Of a stretch of DNA of 64,000 bases, positions 37,919 to 47,690 are shown one piece after another. The DNA is from Bacteroidota bacterium (lineage in GTDB: Bacteria > Bacteroidota > Bacteroidia > Chitinophagales > Saprospiraceae). The DNA lies in NCBI GenBank assembly GCA_029781865.1, contig JAKOVW010000052.1, positions 62,001 through 126,000 of the forward strand, in the 5' to 3' direction. The position numbers were made by a program, and so were the translations under genes. The notes beneath the pieces are model-generated. The model ran no database searches, was not told the DNA's origin, and was given only the letters and a program-made list of their open reading frames with translations. Every line of letters starts with the position of its first letter. Position 1 is the first letter of the stretch.

Positions 37919-38516
37919 ATAAAATTGAGATAAAATCTGAAATGGGCTGAATCAGCCACCAGTTGAAAAATTTTCTTTTCATGATCAAAATTTTAAAATG
38001 TTAGAAAATACAACCATAACATTTTGTCTTTGATTCACATTTCTGATCACCATTTTTTACCTAAAGCTGGATATTCTATAATAGACGCCCTAATTCCATT
38101 GTATGCTGCCATCTGATTAAGAGCGCAATACTCTTATCATGCATAATTACCACTTAATAATTTGAAGATGGTTGTTCCTGTGATTAAGCTACAAGTATAG
38201 TCAATCAATTCAATCCCTCAAAATTTTCCCGGTTAAATTTTTGACTGCATTCAAAAATTCAGGGTTTTCACGGATGATAATTGCAACAAAATACTTCCAT
38301 GGCTTAAAAAGATAATGCTTATTCTTGAACTGTTATTTTCAATCCGGATCAACAGGCTTAAGTCAATTGCTGGTTGATGAAATTCTTAAAGTCTTCTATA
38401 AGAAAAATGAAAGTACTCCTGTAGACTTTTCTAATTGGATTCATTTCAGAAACGGTATGATAATAATTTCCCCAACATTGTAATTTTGCTTAAGATCTTT
38501 CAATTTTATATCATTC
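37919..38516. other. Intergenic region between two divergent genes
   Basis: About 600 bp. The first 64 bp hold the alternative start of the surface-protein gene (ATG at 37982 on the minus strand). A -7 box TAATTTTG at 38481-38488 serves the plus-strand gene. The remainder is AT-rich with nothing recognised. Confidence 0.55.
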
Positions 38517-38960
38517 TTGAAAAATTCCATCACCATAAAAAATTCCATTCTGATCAATAAACCCAAATCTTTGGTTTGGGATTACACTCAAAATTATGCG
38601 CATCGCACGGAATGGGATAAATCGGTATTATCCGCTGAGGAGATACAAGCCTTTCCCAACAGAATGTTGCGATTGCAAATGAAAGGGAATACGGCCATGA
38701 CATTTGTCTATAAACTCGATGACAGACCCAACAAGACTTCATTAAAAGCCATCGACATTCAATCCAGGTACATCAGTTCTGCAGGCGGCTCCTGGACTTA
38801 TGAAGAACAAAATGGAATTACGAACTGGACCCGTACTGACACCATCGTATTCAATCATTTGAGATTCTTTATTGTTTACAGGTTCATTGTGAAATGGCTC
38901 ATAGCGATGCAAATCAAAGCATCCATGCGTAACGTTAAATCCATTCTGGAGCAACAATAA
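38517..38960 (+). CDS. SRPBCC (START-like) family protein
   Basis: 147 residues with the typical helix-grip beginning (SILINKPKSLVWDYTQNYAHRTEWD) and a hydrophobic C-terminal helix (FFIVYRFIVKWLIAMQIKASMRNVKSILEQ). Such proteins bind small hydrophobic ligands; the ligand is unknown. No ATG is available at the N-terminus, so the TTG at 38517 is taken as the start. Confidence 0.8.
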   Translation: MKNSITIKNSILINKPKSLVWDYTQNYAHRTEWDKSVLSAEEIQAFPNRMLRLQMKGNTAMTFVYKLDDRPNKTSLKAIDIQSRYISSAGGSWTYEEQNGITNWTRTDTIVFNHLRFFIVYRFIVKWLIAMQIKASMRNVKSILEQQ

Positions 38961-39042
38961 TTCTCTATCTTGCAACCCGATAATTCTGAAGAGTAAGAAG
39001 GATATATTCAATCGCAGCATCAATTTTAAAGAAATACAAATC

Positions 39043-42000
39043 ATGAAAGGAATTCTAACATTTGCATGTATCATTTTGTGTATATGTAAACTTTTATCCC
39101 AGGACACTATAGTGGTCCAAACGCTGACCAGGGATAGCAACAGCAGAAGTGGCGTCTTTCAGTTTCCGGATGACCCCAATCAGTCATACCGTAAAATCCT
39201 GATGTATTATAACATGCGTTGTCATGGGGCAAGGGTAGGTGTAAGTGGAGTCGGTTGTGGAGAATGGGATTATAGCTGCAACACGTTTATTACCGATAGT
39301 ACCAGGGTAGACAGCAATCAGGCAACGATTGGAAGCTATGTGATTTCGGGATTTACCGGATTGCAGTTTTACTATACCACTATACCTGGTTCTACGTATT
39401 ACAGATATATTCAGAAGGACGCCAAATATACCGGCGTAGTTTCAGAGAAAAAATCAAAAATCGGCAATGGAAATACAGCTTTAAGTCTCGAAAGCCCTAA
39501 TGGTACGTTTCGGGCACAATATGTATTCACTGCTGCAGAATTGATTGCAGCGGGGGTTACTGCGGGCGCAATTACCGGCCTGGATCTGAACGTAGCAACT
39601 GCCGGTAGTCTATTACCGCATTTTAGAATCCGCATGAAAGCAATAACAGCAAACTCCATATTGCCGGAATCTCCCGAGATCGAAGGATTGAACGAAGTCT
39701 ATTATAAAGACACTGAATTTAAAACCAGCGGAATTCAACATCTGCAATTTTATACTCCGTTCCAATGGAATGGAACGTCCTCTGTTCTGGTTGACATTAG
39801 CCATACGGATTTCAGTCCGGTTTCATCTCCGAAATTTTTGTTTCATGATATTGGCGCCAATAAGCAGGCAATTACCACCGGAGATAAAGAGCGATCCACA
39901 GTGTGGGATGGCTTGAGTGCGAATACTTCCGGAAGTAAATTATCGATGATTTCAAATGAAATGACGGTAAGCTTCTGGGCGTTCGGCACACCCAATAAAC
40001 AACCAGCGGACGGTAGCATCATTGAAGGTCTTGATCCGAATGGACAACGTGCTCTAAATATTCATTTGCCCTGGAGCAACGGTAGTATCTATTTCGATTG
40101 CGGATTTGAAAATGGAGGCTACGACCGCATAGAGAAGCAAGGAGTTAAAACGGATTATGAAGGGCAGTGGGTGCATTGGGCATTCACCAAAAATGCAACG
40201 ACAGGTGAAATGAAAATCTACCGGAATGGTGTGGTGTGGCAAAGTGGATTGACCAAACTGAAACCCATTCATATTGCCAAGCTGAGTATAGGTGGCCCGC
40301 TTAGCTATAATGGTCCATATTACGGAAGAATGCGCGAATTGAGTATATGGAATAAAGCACTGGATTCAACCACTATTAATGCCTGGAAGAATAAAACACT
40401 GGATGCATCTCATCCGCAGTATGCCAATCTTGTGTACTACTATGATCTGCAGGATGACAATGGCAGCATAATAAATGATCATGCGCAAAATCCGGAGAAT
40501 ATGAACTTACCGGTTTCATTAAACCGTTTCCAGGAACGAGGCAATCAATTAGTGCTTAATTATAAATCCACTTCTGACAGACCAAATATTAGTTTTGTAC
40601 AGGGTGTATATACAGGTACCAATATCGTGAGTAGCAATGTTCTTGATTCCATTCCGAATGGTCCAAGAAAAGTAACCCAATACAAGATTGTAAATAATAA
40701 CCTGGTTGTGGATTCCATCTATTATCTGTATACTGCTTTGTATGACAATATACTTTTTGAGAATGGAGATATAGCAGAAGAAATTTTTATCGATCCGGAA
40801 GGAGAATTAGATATTACTAATCTGAAGTATTTCAGCAAGTCTCCGGCGAAGTATGAATTAATATCATTAGTAACACCTTATGGCAACAATCTGGATCTTG
40901 GAGTGGACGGAAAGACTTTTGTCTTTGATGTAACAGATTTTACACCGATCTTAAAAGGCAAAAGAAGACTTTCGATGGAACTGGGTGGAGAAGGGCAGGA
41001 AGAGATTGATTTAAAATTTGTGTTTATTAAAGGAACACCGGAACGCAATGTGCTGGATGTATCAAATATCTGGCCTTTTCAAAGAGGATATTTCTCCGAG
41101 ATTTTATCGAATTCCAGATTTGAATCCAGAAAATTAAAATTACAGCAAAATGCAAGCAATTTCAAATTGCGGTTTTCCATAACCGGTCATGAGCAAAACG
41201 GAGAGTTTACACCAAGAGCTCATTTTGTAACGGTCAATGGAAATACAAATAAAAAATTTCCATTTACTGTTTGGAAAGAATGCGCCTGGAATCCAATCTA
41301 TCCACAGGGCGGTACCTGGATTTATGATCGTGCAGGTTGGTGCCCGGGAGCTCCAACGGAATTGCAAAGTATCGATATTACCAATTTGGTTCCTGCTTCC
41401 AAAGAAGTTACCATCGATTATGGACTGGAGCCGCCGCAATTGGATCAGGCAAATTATCTGGTGTCGAGTCAGCTCGTTTCCTATGGACCCTTGAATTTTA
41501 ATCTCGATGCATCCCTGGAAGAAATTATGCGTCCGAGTGCAGGAAGGGTGGAGTTCGATCGATTAAATCCATCTTGCAATAAACCGACAATACTGATCCG
41601 GAATTCGGGAAGTCAATCCCTGACCAGTTTAAAAATTCGGTATGGAATTAAAAATGGAATCAAGGAAGAATACAATTGGACCGGAAATCTTACGTCTTCA
41701 AATACGGCCATCGTCGAATTGCCCATTACCAACAAAGGATTTTGGTTGCCGGGACCGGATAGTTTAAATGTGTTTGAGGTTGAATTGATCAATCCAAATA
41801 ATAGCACCGATGAAAATCCGGATAACAATCGCAAACAAACCAATTTCAAAAAAGTGGACAGTTATTCGGTCAGTCTGTTTTATGAATTCAAAACAAATAA
41901 TGTTCCTCAGGATAATGACTATAAAATTGTCAACAGCCTCGGCGAAATTGTGTTGCAAAGAAGTAACATGAATGCAAACACCTTGTACAGAGATGAATTG

Positions 42001-42471
42001 ATGTTGTCACCGGGTTGCTATACCTTATATGTCAATGATATTTCAAATGATGGTTTGACCTTCTGGAATGAACCGGGGAATGGAAGTGGTAATACCCGGA
42101 TGATGCGTAAAGTAAATAATGTATTGATTCCACTGAAAAGTTTTACCTCCGATTTCGGTGCTGGTTTTCAATACGATTTTATTGTTGCTCAGCCTGTTGG
42201 TACGACGGAATCTGTGAATTCCATGTTGTTGAGTATCTCGCCCAATCCTGCATCTGACGAAGTCAATATTCAGTATGATGCACCGGAGTTGGGAAGTGTG
42301 GAATTAAGCATTAAAAATCTGGATGGTAAAATTATTTATTCTGATCATGTGCAACATCCGAATGGTAAACATGCATTTAATTGGAATGTGAATCACATTT
42401 CTTCCGGAACATACTTTGTTCAGATTACGCAAAATCATAAAACACTGACAAGACGTTTTATAAAAATATAA
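39043..42471 (+). CDS. PNGase F-related secreted protein with LamG-like insert and T9SS domain
   Basis: 1142 residues. Signal peptide; an N-terminal PNGase F-like region with the cysteine-rich GVGCGEWDYSCN segment (about 70-82); a LamG/concanavalin-like domain (about 300-470) with MTVSFWAFG and VHWAFTKNATTGEMKIYRNG; a second PNGase F-like region whose block KECAWNPIYPQGGTWIYDRA then GWCPGAP (about 745-770) closely resembles the C-domain of peptide-N-glycosidase F; and a type A sorting domain (LLSISPNPASDEVNIQYD to RRFIKI). PNGase F releases N-glycans from glycoproteins; whether the catalytic acids are all kept here could not be checked. Probably surface-attached or released. Confidence 0.8.
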   Translation: MKGILTFACIILCICKLLSQDTIVVQTLTRDSNSRSGVFQFPDDPNQSYRKILMYYNMRCHGARVGVSGVGCGEWDYSCNTFITDSTRVDSNQATIGSYVISGFTGLQFYYTTIPGSTYYRYIQKDAKYTGVVSEKKSKIGNGNTALSLESPNGTFRAQYVFTAAELIAAGVTAGAITGLDLNVATAGSLLPHFRIRMKAITANSILPESPEIEGLNEVYYKDTEFKTSGIQHLQFYTPFQWNGTSSVLVDISHTDFSPVSSPKFLFHDIGANKQAITTGDKERSTVWDGLSANTSGSKLSMISNEMTVSFWAFGTPNKQPADGSIIEGLDPNGQRALNIHLPWSNGSIYFDCGFENGGYDRIEKQGVKTDYEGQWVHWAFTKNATTGEMKIYRNGVVWQSGLTKLKPIHIAKLSIGGPLSYNGPYYGRMRELSIWNKALDSTTINAWKNKTLDASHPQYANLVYYYDLQDDNGSIINDHAQNPENMNLPVSLNRFQERGNQLVLNYKSTSDRPNISFVQGVYTGTNIVSSNVLDSIPNGPRKVTQYKIVNNNLVVDSIYYLYTALYDNILFENGDIAEEIFIDPEGELDITNLKYFSKSPAKYELISLVTPYGNNLDLGVDGKTFVFDVTDFTPILKGKRRLSMELGGEGQEEIDLKFVFIKGTPERNVLDVSNIWPFQRGYFSEILSNSRFESRKLKLQQNASNFKLRFSITGHEQNGEFTPRAHFVTVNGNTNKKFPFTVWKECAWNPIYPQGGTWIYDRAGWCPGAPTELQSIDITNLVPASKEVTIDYGLEPPQLDQANYLVSSQLVSYGPLNFNLDASLEEIMRPSAGRVEFDRLNPSCNKPTILIRNSGSQSLTSLKIRYGIKNGIKEEYNWTGNLTSSNTAIVELPITNKGFWLPGPDSLNVFEVELINPNNSTDENPDNNRKQTNFKKVDSYSVSLFYEFKTNNVPQDNDYKIVNSLGEIVLQRSNMNANTLYRDELMLSPGCYTLYVNDISNDGLTFWNEPGNGSGNTRMMRKVNNVLIPLKSFTSDFGAGFQYDFIVAQPVGTTESVNSMLLSISPNPASDEVNIQYDAPELGSVELSIKNLDGKIIYSDHVQHPNGKHAFNWNVNHISSGTYFVQITQNHKTLTRRFIKI

Positions 42472-42542
42472 GACCCGTGCTATGGTACCTGGCTGAAATA
42501 ACAAACAGTCAGGTACCATTCATTCAAACCGGATGGATAGAT

Positions 42543-43064
42543 TCAAAATTGAAATTCTACTTTAGTATCCGGATTGGTTAATTTATAACTTTTCTTTTCT
42601 CCGCCTACATTCACATGCATGATGTGCATCTGTTCTTCTATGTACTGATAGAACAGACTATTGTTGATGGTAACTGATTTGGGTGAGGATATCACTTCTG
42701 TTTCGAAATAAGACCAGATAGCCTCTTCTTCTCTTTCATAACCAATAAATTTGAAGTGTAGATCGCGATTGTCACAACGAATGAACAGATGATTGGCAAT
42801 GTAATCACTTACGAGTTGATCTGCTGCATCTGGGTCTTTTGGATGAATCAGATCAATTGGAATTTGGTGAATCTGGTGAAGTGTTTTTTCAAAATCATCG
42901 GTAAAAAGTTTGACGCTTAGCTCCATTTTCTGGGATTGTTGGTTGTATTTGAGTTCGGTCACTCCCAAATAAAGTGGATGAATGGTTTGAAATGCAAAGC
43001 AAAGCGATAACAGAGCAAGGAAAAGCCATCGTTTTTGAAAACCAATAATTTGATAGTTTTGCAT
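42543..43064 (-). CDS. DUF6702 family exported protein
   Basis: 173 residues with an N-terminal hydrophobic segment that also acts as the export signal, then HPLYLGVTELKYNQQSQKMELSVKLFTDDFE, the characteristic DUF6702 opening. Function unknown. It is divergent from the HupE-like gene with only 17 bases between the starts, so the two promoters overlap each other's coding or leader sequence. The set with HupE-like and M1 peptidase genes is one I recognise from other Bacteroidota. Confidence 0.82.
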   Translation of the reverse strand: MQNYQIIGFQKRWLFLALLSLCFAFQTIHPLYLGVTELKYNQQSQKMELSVKLFTDDFEKTLHQIHQIPIDLIHPKDPDAADQLVSDYIANHLFIRCDNRDLHFKFIGYEREEEAIWSYFETEVISSPKSVTINNSLFYQYIEEQMHIMHVNVGGEKKSYKLTNPDTKVEFQF

Positions 43065-43081
43065 CCTTCAAAATTAAGGGA

Positions 43082-43666
43082 ATGTCCGAATTTAATTTAT
43101 GGTTTAGTACCGGACTGAAGCATATTCTGGATCTCAAAGGATATGATCATATCCTGTACATTATTGCACTGAGTATCATTTTCGATTACAGGCATTGGAA
43201 AGAATTGTTGTGGCTGGTAACTGCATTTACAATCGGGCATTCGCTCACACTGGCATTGAGTGTATCAAATATCATCCGTATGCCACAGTCTATTGTGGAA
43301 GTTTGGATTGCGCTGACCATTTTTATTTCATGTTTATGGAATCTGAAAGATCTCCGGTCACAGGAATTTCACATGAAAGGCAGGTACTTTACAGCAGCTG
43401 TCTTTGGTTGTATACACGGACTGGGATTTTCATATCTATTGATTTCGATGCTGGGACATGAGGAATCCAGGCTCTTTCCCTTGTTTTGCTTTAACCTGGG
43501 ACTGGAAGTTGGACAACTCTGTATTCTTTCCGGAGTGATTGGATTTCAATACATTTTGGTCAAATTATTCCCCCGGAATCAAAAAATAATTACAACTACG
43601 ATAACTTTCGTAATTTTGCTTTTATCTTTGTTTATGGTATTTAAAAGGCTCATTTCATTCATTTAA
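43082..43666 (+). CDS. HupE/UreJ family membrane protein
   Basis: 194 residues with six or seven membrane helices. GLKHILDLKGYDHILYI near the N-terminus and TIGHSLTLAL plus GCIHGLGFSYLL carry the conserved histidines of the HupE/UreJ family, which transports nickel or cobalt in hydrogenase and urease systems. No such enzymes are nearby, so the metal and role here are open. The M1 peptidase gene starts three bases later. Confidence 0.88.
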   Translation: MSEFNLWFSTGLKHILDLKGYDHILYIIALSIIFDYRHWKELLWLVTAFTIGHSLTLALSVSNIIRMPQSIVEVWIALTIFISCLWNLKDLRSQEFHMKGRYFTAAVFGCIHGLGFSYLLISMLGHEESRLFPLFCFNLGLEVGQLCILSGVIGFQYILVKLFPRNQKIITTTITFVILLLSLFMVFKRLISFI

Positions 43667-43669
43667 AAT

Positions 43670-46003
43670 ATGCTCAGATATTTTTTAAGTATTGCCCTAT
43701 TTACAGCTTGTAGCATACTGCTTGCTCAAAATGTAAGGAACAACCCCAATTCAAATCATGGTAACAAATTTGAACAACTCGGGACCATTCTGCCGGATCC
43801 GAACAGCTACCGTACTGCCTCCGGAGCCCCAGGAAACCAATATTGGCAAATGAGGGCAGATTATAAAATTGATGTTAAACTGGATGAGCCGAATACAAAA
43901 ATTTATGGCTCGGAGTGGATTACCTATTACAACAATTCACCCGATAAATTGAATTACCTGTGGTTGCAGCTGGACGAAAACGAACATGATCCGAAGGTGC
44001 CCAGTAATTATTCTTCCGGCGAGAGTAAGACAGCAGAAAAAATTACGGAAAATGATCTGGAATCACTGGATAACAGACCAGGACTTGAGGGTTATGGAGT
44101 AAACATCGAATCAGTCTTGAATGAAAGTGGTCAGAAATTGCCGTATCTCATCAATCAAACAATGATGCGCATTGACCTGCCTAAAGAATTATTGCCAGGA
44201 AAGAAGGTGAAATTTTTTGTAAAATGGAATTATAAAATACCGGATCGCCTGGCTATTGGAGGTAGAGGCGGTTTGGAATATTTTCCAGAAGATGGAAACC
44301 ATTTGTTTACCATTTCTCAATGGTATCCACGGATGTGTGTCTATTCCGATTTTCAGGGATGGCAAAATAAACAGTTTACCGGTCGTGCAGAATTTGCTTT
44401 GGCATTTGGAAATTTTGAAGTTCATATCACAGTTCCATCCGATCATATCATTGCAGCAACAGGTGAGTGCAAAAATTACAACCAGGTTTTGACTCCGGCT
44501 CAAAAACAGCGGTGGGAAAAAGCACAAAGCAGCAAAGAGGTCGTTGAAATTGTTACTTTGGATGAAGCAGCTAAAGCGGAGAAAAATAAATCAACCAATA
44601 CAAAAACCTGGATTTATAAAGCAGAAAATGTAAGGGACTTTGCCTGGGGATCATCCCGTAAATTTATTTGGGATGCGATGCCCGTCGATATCGAAGGACA
44701 TAAAACCATGTGCATGAGTTACTATGCAAAGGAAGCGTATAACTTATGGAGAAAGTTTTCAACTAAAACAGTTGCGCATACCATTAAGACCTATTCAAAA
44801 TATACCATTCCCTATCCCTATCCGGTGGCAATTTCAGTAGAAGCTTCGAATGGAATGGAATACCCGATGATCTGTTTTAATTTTGGAAGAACCGAAAAAG
44901 ACGGAACCTATGCGGAAGGAACAAAAAACGGAATGCTTGGTGTCATCATACATGAAGTTGGGCATAATTTTTTCCCAATGATTATCAATAGTGATGAACG
45001 TCAATGGACCTGGATGGATGAAGGCATTAATACTTTTGTTCAATTTTTGACACAGGAAGAATTTGATAATAATTATCCTACGGATCGGGGTACAGCGAAT
45101 CGAATCACTGATTACATGAGACTTCCAAAATCGCAATTGGAACCAATCATGACCAATAGTGAAAACCTGGTGCAGTTTGGTCAAAATGCCTATGCAAAGA
45201 CTGCAGCTGGATTAAACATTTTACGGGAGACCATTCTGGGCAGAGAATTATTTGATCATGCATTTAAAGAATATGCAAGGCGTTGGGCGTTTCGTCATCC
45301 GACACCTGCGGATTTCTTCAGAACAATGGAAGATGCTTCCGGCGTCGATCTGGATTGGTTTTGGCGCGCATGGTTTTATGACATTGAACCCTGTGATCTT
45401 TCACTGGACAGCGTTCATGTGAAAATTACAAATGTGAAAACTCCAATGATAAAGAAGGACTATTTCATGCAATCTCCGCAAATTACCGAATCATTGACAA
45501 AGTTGAGAAACCGGTTGTCCGGTATGCAGTTTCTTGTGGACAGAGATACATCCTTGCGCGATTTCTATTATTACTATAATCAAAAGGATTCCAGCAGACG
45601 AGTTCTTTATAATCCTGTGCCTGCTCCACCTGAATTGCAGAAAGGTGGGGATAGCACGTATCTATATGAGCTTCATTTTACCAATAAAGGTGGAATGGTA
45701 ATGCCTGTTATTTTGAGATGGAATTATACAGATGGTACGTATGAAGATGAAAGAATCAGCGTACAGATCTGGAGAAAAAACGAGCAGGAAATTACCAAGA
45801 CGTTTATCCGCAATAAGGAAGTGCAATCGATTATTCTGGATCCGTTTAAAGAAACAGCGGATATAGATCCGGGAAATAACACCTGGAATGTAAAAGAAAC
45901 ACCTTCGCGATTCGAGCTTTTCAAGACTCAAAAGGAAAACAGGAGACACCGGGGTGGCAACGGACCCAATCCTATGCAAAAAGAAAAGAAACCCAAAGCA
46001 TAA
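43670..46003 (+). CDS. M1 family zinc metallopeptidase
   Basis: 777 residues with a signal peptide ending near LLAQ. The zinc site HEVGHN (about residue 426) with the downstream glutamate in WMDEGINTF and the YPYPVAISVE...GMEYPMICF substrate block identify an M1 aminopeptidase-like gluzincin. The C-terminus is Lys/Arg/Gly-rich (ENRRHRGGNGPNPMQKEKK). It is likely an exported aminopeptidase for peptide scavenging, co-transcribed with the HupE-like gene. Confidence 0.92.
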   Translation: MLRYFLSIALFTACSILLAQNVRNNPNSNHGNKFEQLGTILPDPNSYRTASGAPGNQYWQMRADYKIDVKLDEPNTKIYGSEWITYYNNSPDKLNYLWLQLDENEHDPKVPSNYSSGESKTAEKITENDLESLDNRPGLEGYGVNIESVLNESGQKLPYLINQTMMRIDLPKELLPGKKVKFFVKWNYKIPDRLAIGGRGGLEYFPEDGNHLFTISQWYPRMCVYSDFQGWQNKQFTGRAEFALAFGNFEVHITVPSDHIIAATGECKNYNQVLTPAQKQRWEKAQSSKEVVEIVTLDEAAKAEKNKSTNTKTWIYKAENVRDFAWGSSRKFIWDAMPVDIEGHKTMCMSYYAKEAYNLWRKFSTKTVAHTIKTYSKYTIPYPYPVAISVEASNGMEYPMICFNFGRTEKDGTYAEGTKNGMLGVIIHEVGHNFFPMIINSDERQWTWMDEGINTFVQFLTQEEFDNNYPTDRGTANRITDYMRLPKSQLEPIMTNSENLVQFGQNAYAKTAAGLNILRETILGRELFDHAFKEYARRWAFRHPTPADFFRTMEDASGVDLDWFWRAWFYDIEPCDLSLDSVHVKITNVKTPMIKKDYFMQSPQITESLTKLRNRLSGMQFLVDRDTSLRDFYYYYNQKDSSRRVLYNPVPAPPELQKGGDSTYLYELHFTNKGGMVMPVILRWNYTDGTYEDERISVQIWRKNEQEITKTFIRNKEVQSIILDPFKETADIDPGNNTWNVKETPSRFELFKTQKENRRHRGGNGPNPMQKEKKPKA

Positions 46004-46119
46004 TCTTGATTTATACAGGTGGGTTTTAAATTTTATTGCAAACATCACTTTCATAGTATAGAGTCTTATTTTTAAGATTCCAAGGTGAAAATATAGAATC
46101 TATAATGTATTATGTAAAT

Positions 46120-46552
46120 TCTCCGTGCCTTAGTGTCTCTGTGGCAATCAGATCGTAATATTTGAGATAAACAAGAACCCAAATTGAAAATCACGTAGTC
46201 AGACACATTAAGTAATGTCTCCGTGTATTAGTGTCTCTGTGGCAATCAGATCACAATAGTAGAGATAAACAAGAACCCAAATTGAAAATCACGTAGTCGG
46301 ACATATTAAGTAATATCTCCGTGCCTTGGTGTCTCTGTGGCAATCAAATCATAATATTAGAGATGAACAAGTACCCAAATTGAAAATCACGTAGTCGGCA
46401 TATTAAGTAATGTCTCCGTGCCTTGGTGTCTCTGTGACAATAAGATCATAATATTAGTTATAAACAAGAACCCAAATTGAAAATTACGTAGTCGGACATA
46501 TTAATTAATATCTCCGTGCCTTAGTGTCTCTGTGGCAATAAGATCATAATTA
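46120..46552. repeat. Tandem array of a 98-bp unit, four full copies plus one partial
   Basis: Copies begin with TCTCCGTG at 46120, 46218, 46316, 46413 and 46511 (periods 98, 98, 97, 98). Each contains TGTCTCTGTGGCAAT (one copy has a substitution) and AACCCAAATTGAAAAT-type segments. Copies differ at scattered positions. No open frame runs through the array. Confidence 0.95.
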
Positions 46553-46947
46553 AAATCAGCATGAAGTAAAATGGATAAATACGTAGCATGATATTAATTT
46601 TAGGCTAAAATTATTTTTACTTACTAAGAAACAGAAACGAAGAACTTATCCAAAGTAAAATATATCCATGGCAACTAACTTTCCGTAAAGTTTTGGATTC
46701 AGTTATTTGATGATGCATCATCCAAAGATTGTTTTTCATTAAACGGTGAATTGTAATCTGACTTTTTTGTAATGTAATGCTTGCGTGATAAATCTTCAGG
46801 ACAATTTATTACAAGTATCATTTTTGAACTTATATGTTTTAGAATGAATTTCAATTCACTGGAATTCCGAATTACTAAAATCTGCAATCCAAGACAACTG
46901 GTGTAATAATTTTCACAATTCGCATTAATTTGATTTTTTTGAAATCA

Positions 46948-46981
46948 GTGAATGATGTAATCAATTCTAAAAAATGTGTAA
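46948..46981 (+). promoter_or_regulatory. Paired GTAA operator 1 (outer-membrane protein)
   Basis: Half-sites GTGAATGATGTAA and AAAAAATGTGTAA with GTAA at 46957 and 46978 (21 bp). A TTTG box starts at 47007, 29 bp beyond the second GTAA. Confidence 0.7.
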
Positions 46982-47015
46982 CTTATTACCCTGCTTGTGT
47001 ACCACCTTTGCTATT

Positions 47016-47690
47016 ATGAAAAACGTAACAAATCAAATTGCCAAATGCATCTCAATAGTTGCATTTATTACACTTAGTCTGGTCAGATCGGATGCACAGT
47101 CATTCGAAATTGGCCTTCGGTATATGCCGACATTTTCCACTTTTGAAATAACCACACCGGGTTCTGGCAGAATAGTCGGAGATTTTAAGACCGGCTATGG
47201 AGTAGGTGGATTTATTGGAATTAATGTTTCGCAGCACTTTGGATTCCAGGGTGAGGTCATCTATAGTTCAATAAATCAGAAATACTCAGAGCAATCTGTA
47301 GAACGGAATGTCAATTTAAAGTATATCAACATTCCTTTACTATTATCCCTGAATACAGGCAAATCCAGTACGGTCAATTTTAATATCGTTGCGGGTCCGC
47401 AGATTGGTCTCAGTGTCGGAAGTGATGTGTTTACTTCAAATGGGGATGGTACTACAACAACGAAACCTGTATTACGAGTTAAGAAAGGTGATTTCGGATT
47501 CGCTTACGGTGCCGGACTTGATTTTGAAATTTTATCTGCTTTGCGTTTGGGTGTAGGATTCAGAGGTGTATACGGTTTAGTAGATATCAGTGATAATAGT
47601 GGAACTATTGTTTCAGATTCTTACTATGTATTGGATAGAACGCATATCAAAACATATTCAGGCTATATTGGATTATCTCTATTGCTATAG
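47016..47690 (+). CDS. Outer-membrane beta-barrel protein (PorT-like)
   Basis: 224 residues from the chosen ATG, with a signal peptide (cleavage after SDAQ). Alternating strands such as FEIGLRYMPTFSTFEI, GFIGINVSQHFGFQGEVIYSS, GPQIGLSVGS and YSGYIGLSLLL fit a small eight-strand barrel. The frame is open upstream to 46974, but only the 47016 start gives a proper signal peptide. The candidate promoter box ends six bases before this ATG, so the mRNA may be nearly leaderless. Member of the proposed paired-GTAA regulon. Confidence 0.82.
   Translation: MKNVTNQIAKCISIVAFITLSLVRSDAQSFEIGLRYMPTFSTFEITTPGSGRIVGDFKTGYGVGGFIGINVSQHFGFQGEVIYSSINQKYSEQSVERNVNLKYINIPLLLSLNTGKSSTVNFNIVAGPQIGLSVGSDVFTSNGDGTTTTKPVLRVKKGDFGFAYGAGLDFEILSALRLGVGFRGVYGLVDISDNSGTIVSDSYYVLDRTHIKTYSGYIGLSLLL

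Larger units (their letters stand above)
46004..47015. other. 1-kb gene-free region with tandem array
   Basis: Holds the 98-bp tandem repeats (46120-46552), then about 390 bp of AT-rich sequence with nothing recognised, and finally the first of the 21-bp paired operator sites (46948-46981) before the outer-membrane protein gene. Confidence 0.65.

Noticed and set aside
46120-46552. Tandem repeats as a possible CRISPR array
   Set aside because: The unit is 98 bp and repeated nearly throughout its length with no unique spacers, and no cas genes are present.
46699-46887. 62-codon minus-strand frame after the tandem array
   Set aside because: No family resemblance, no promoter or start context; likely a chance frame in AT-rich DNA.
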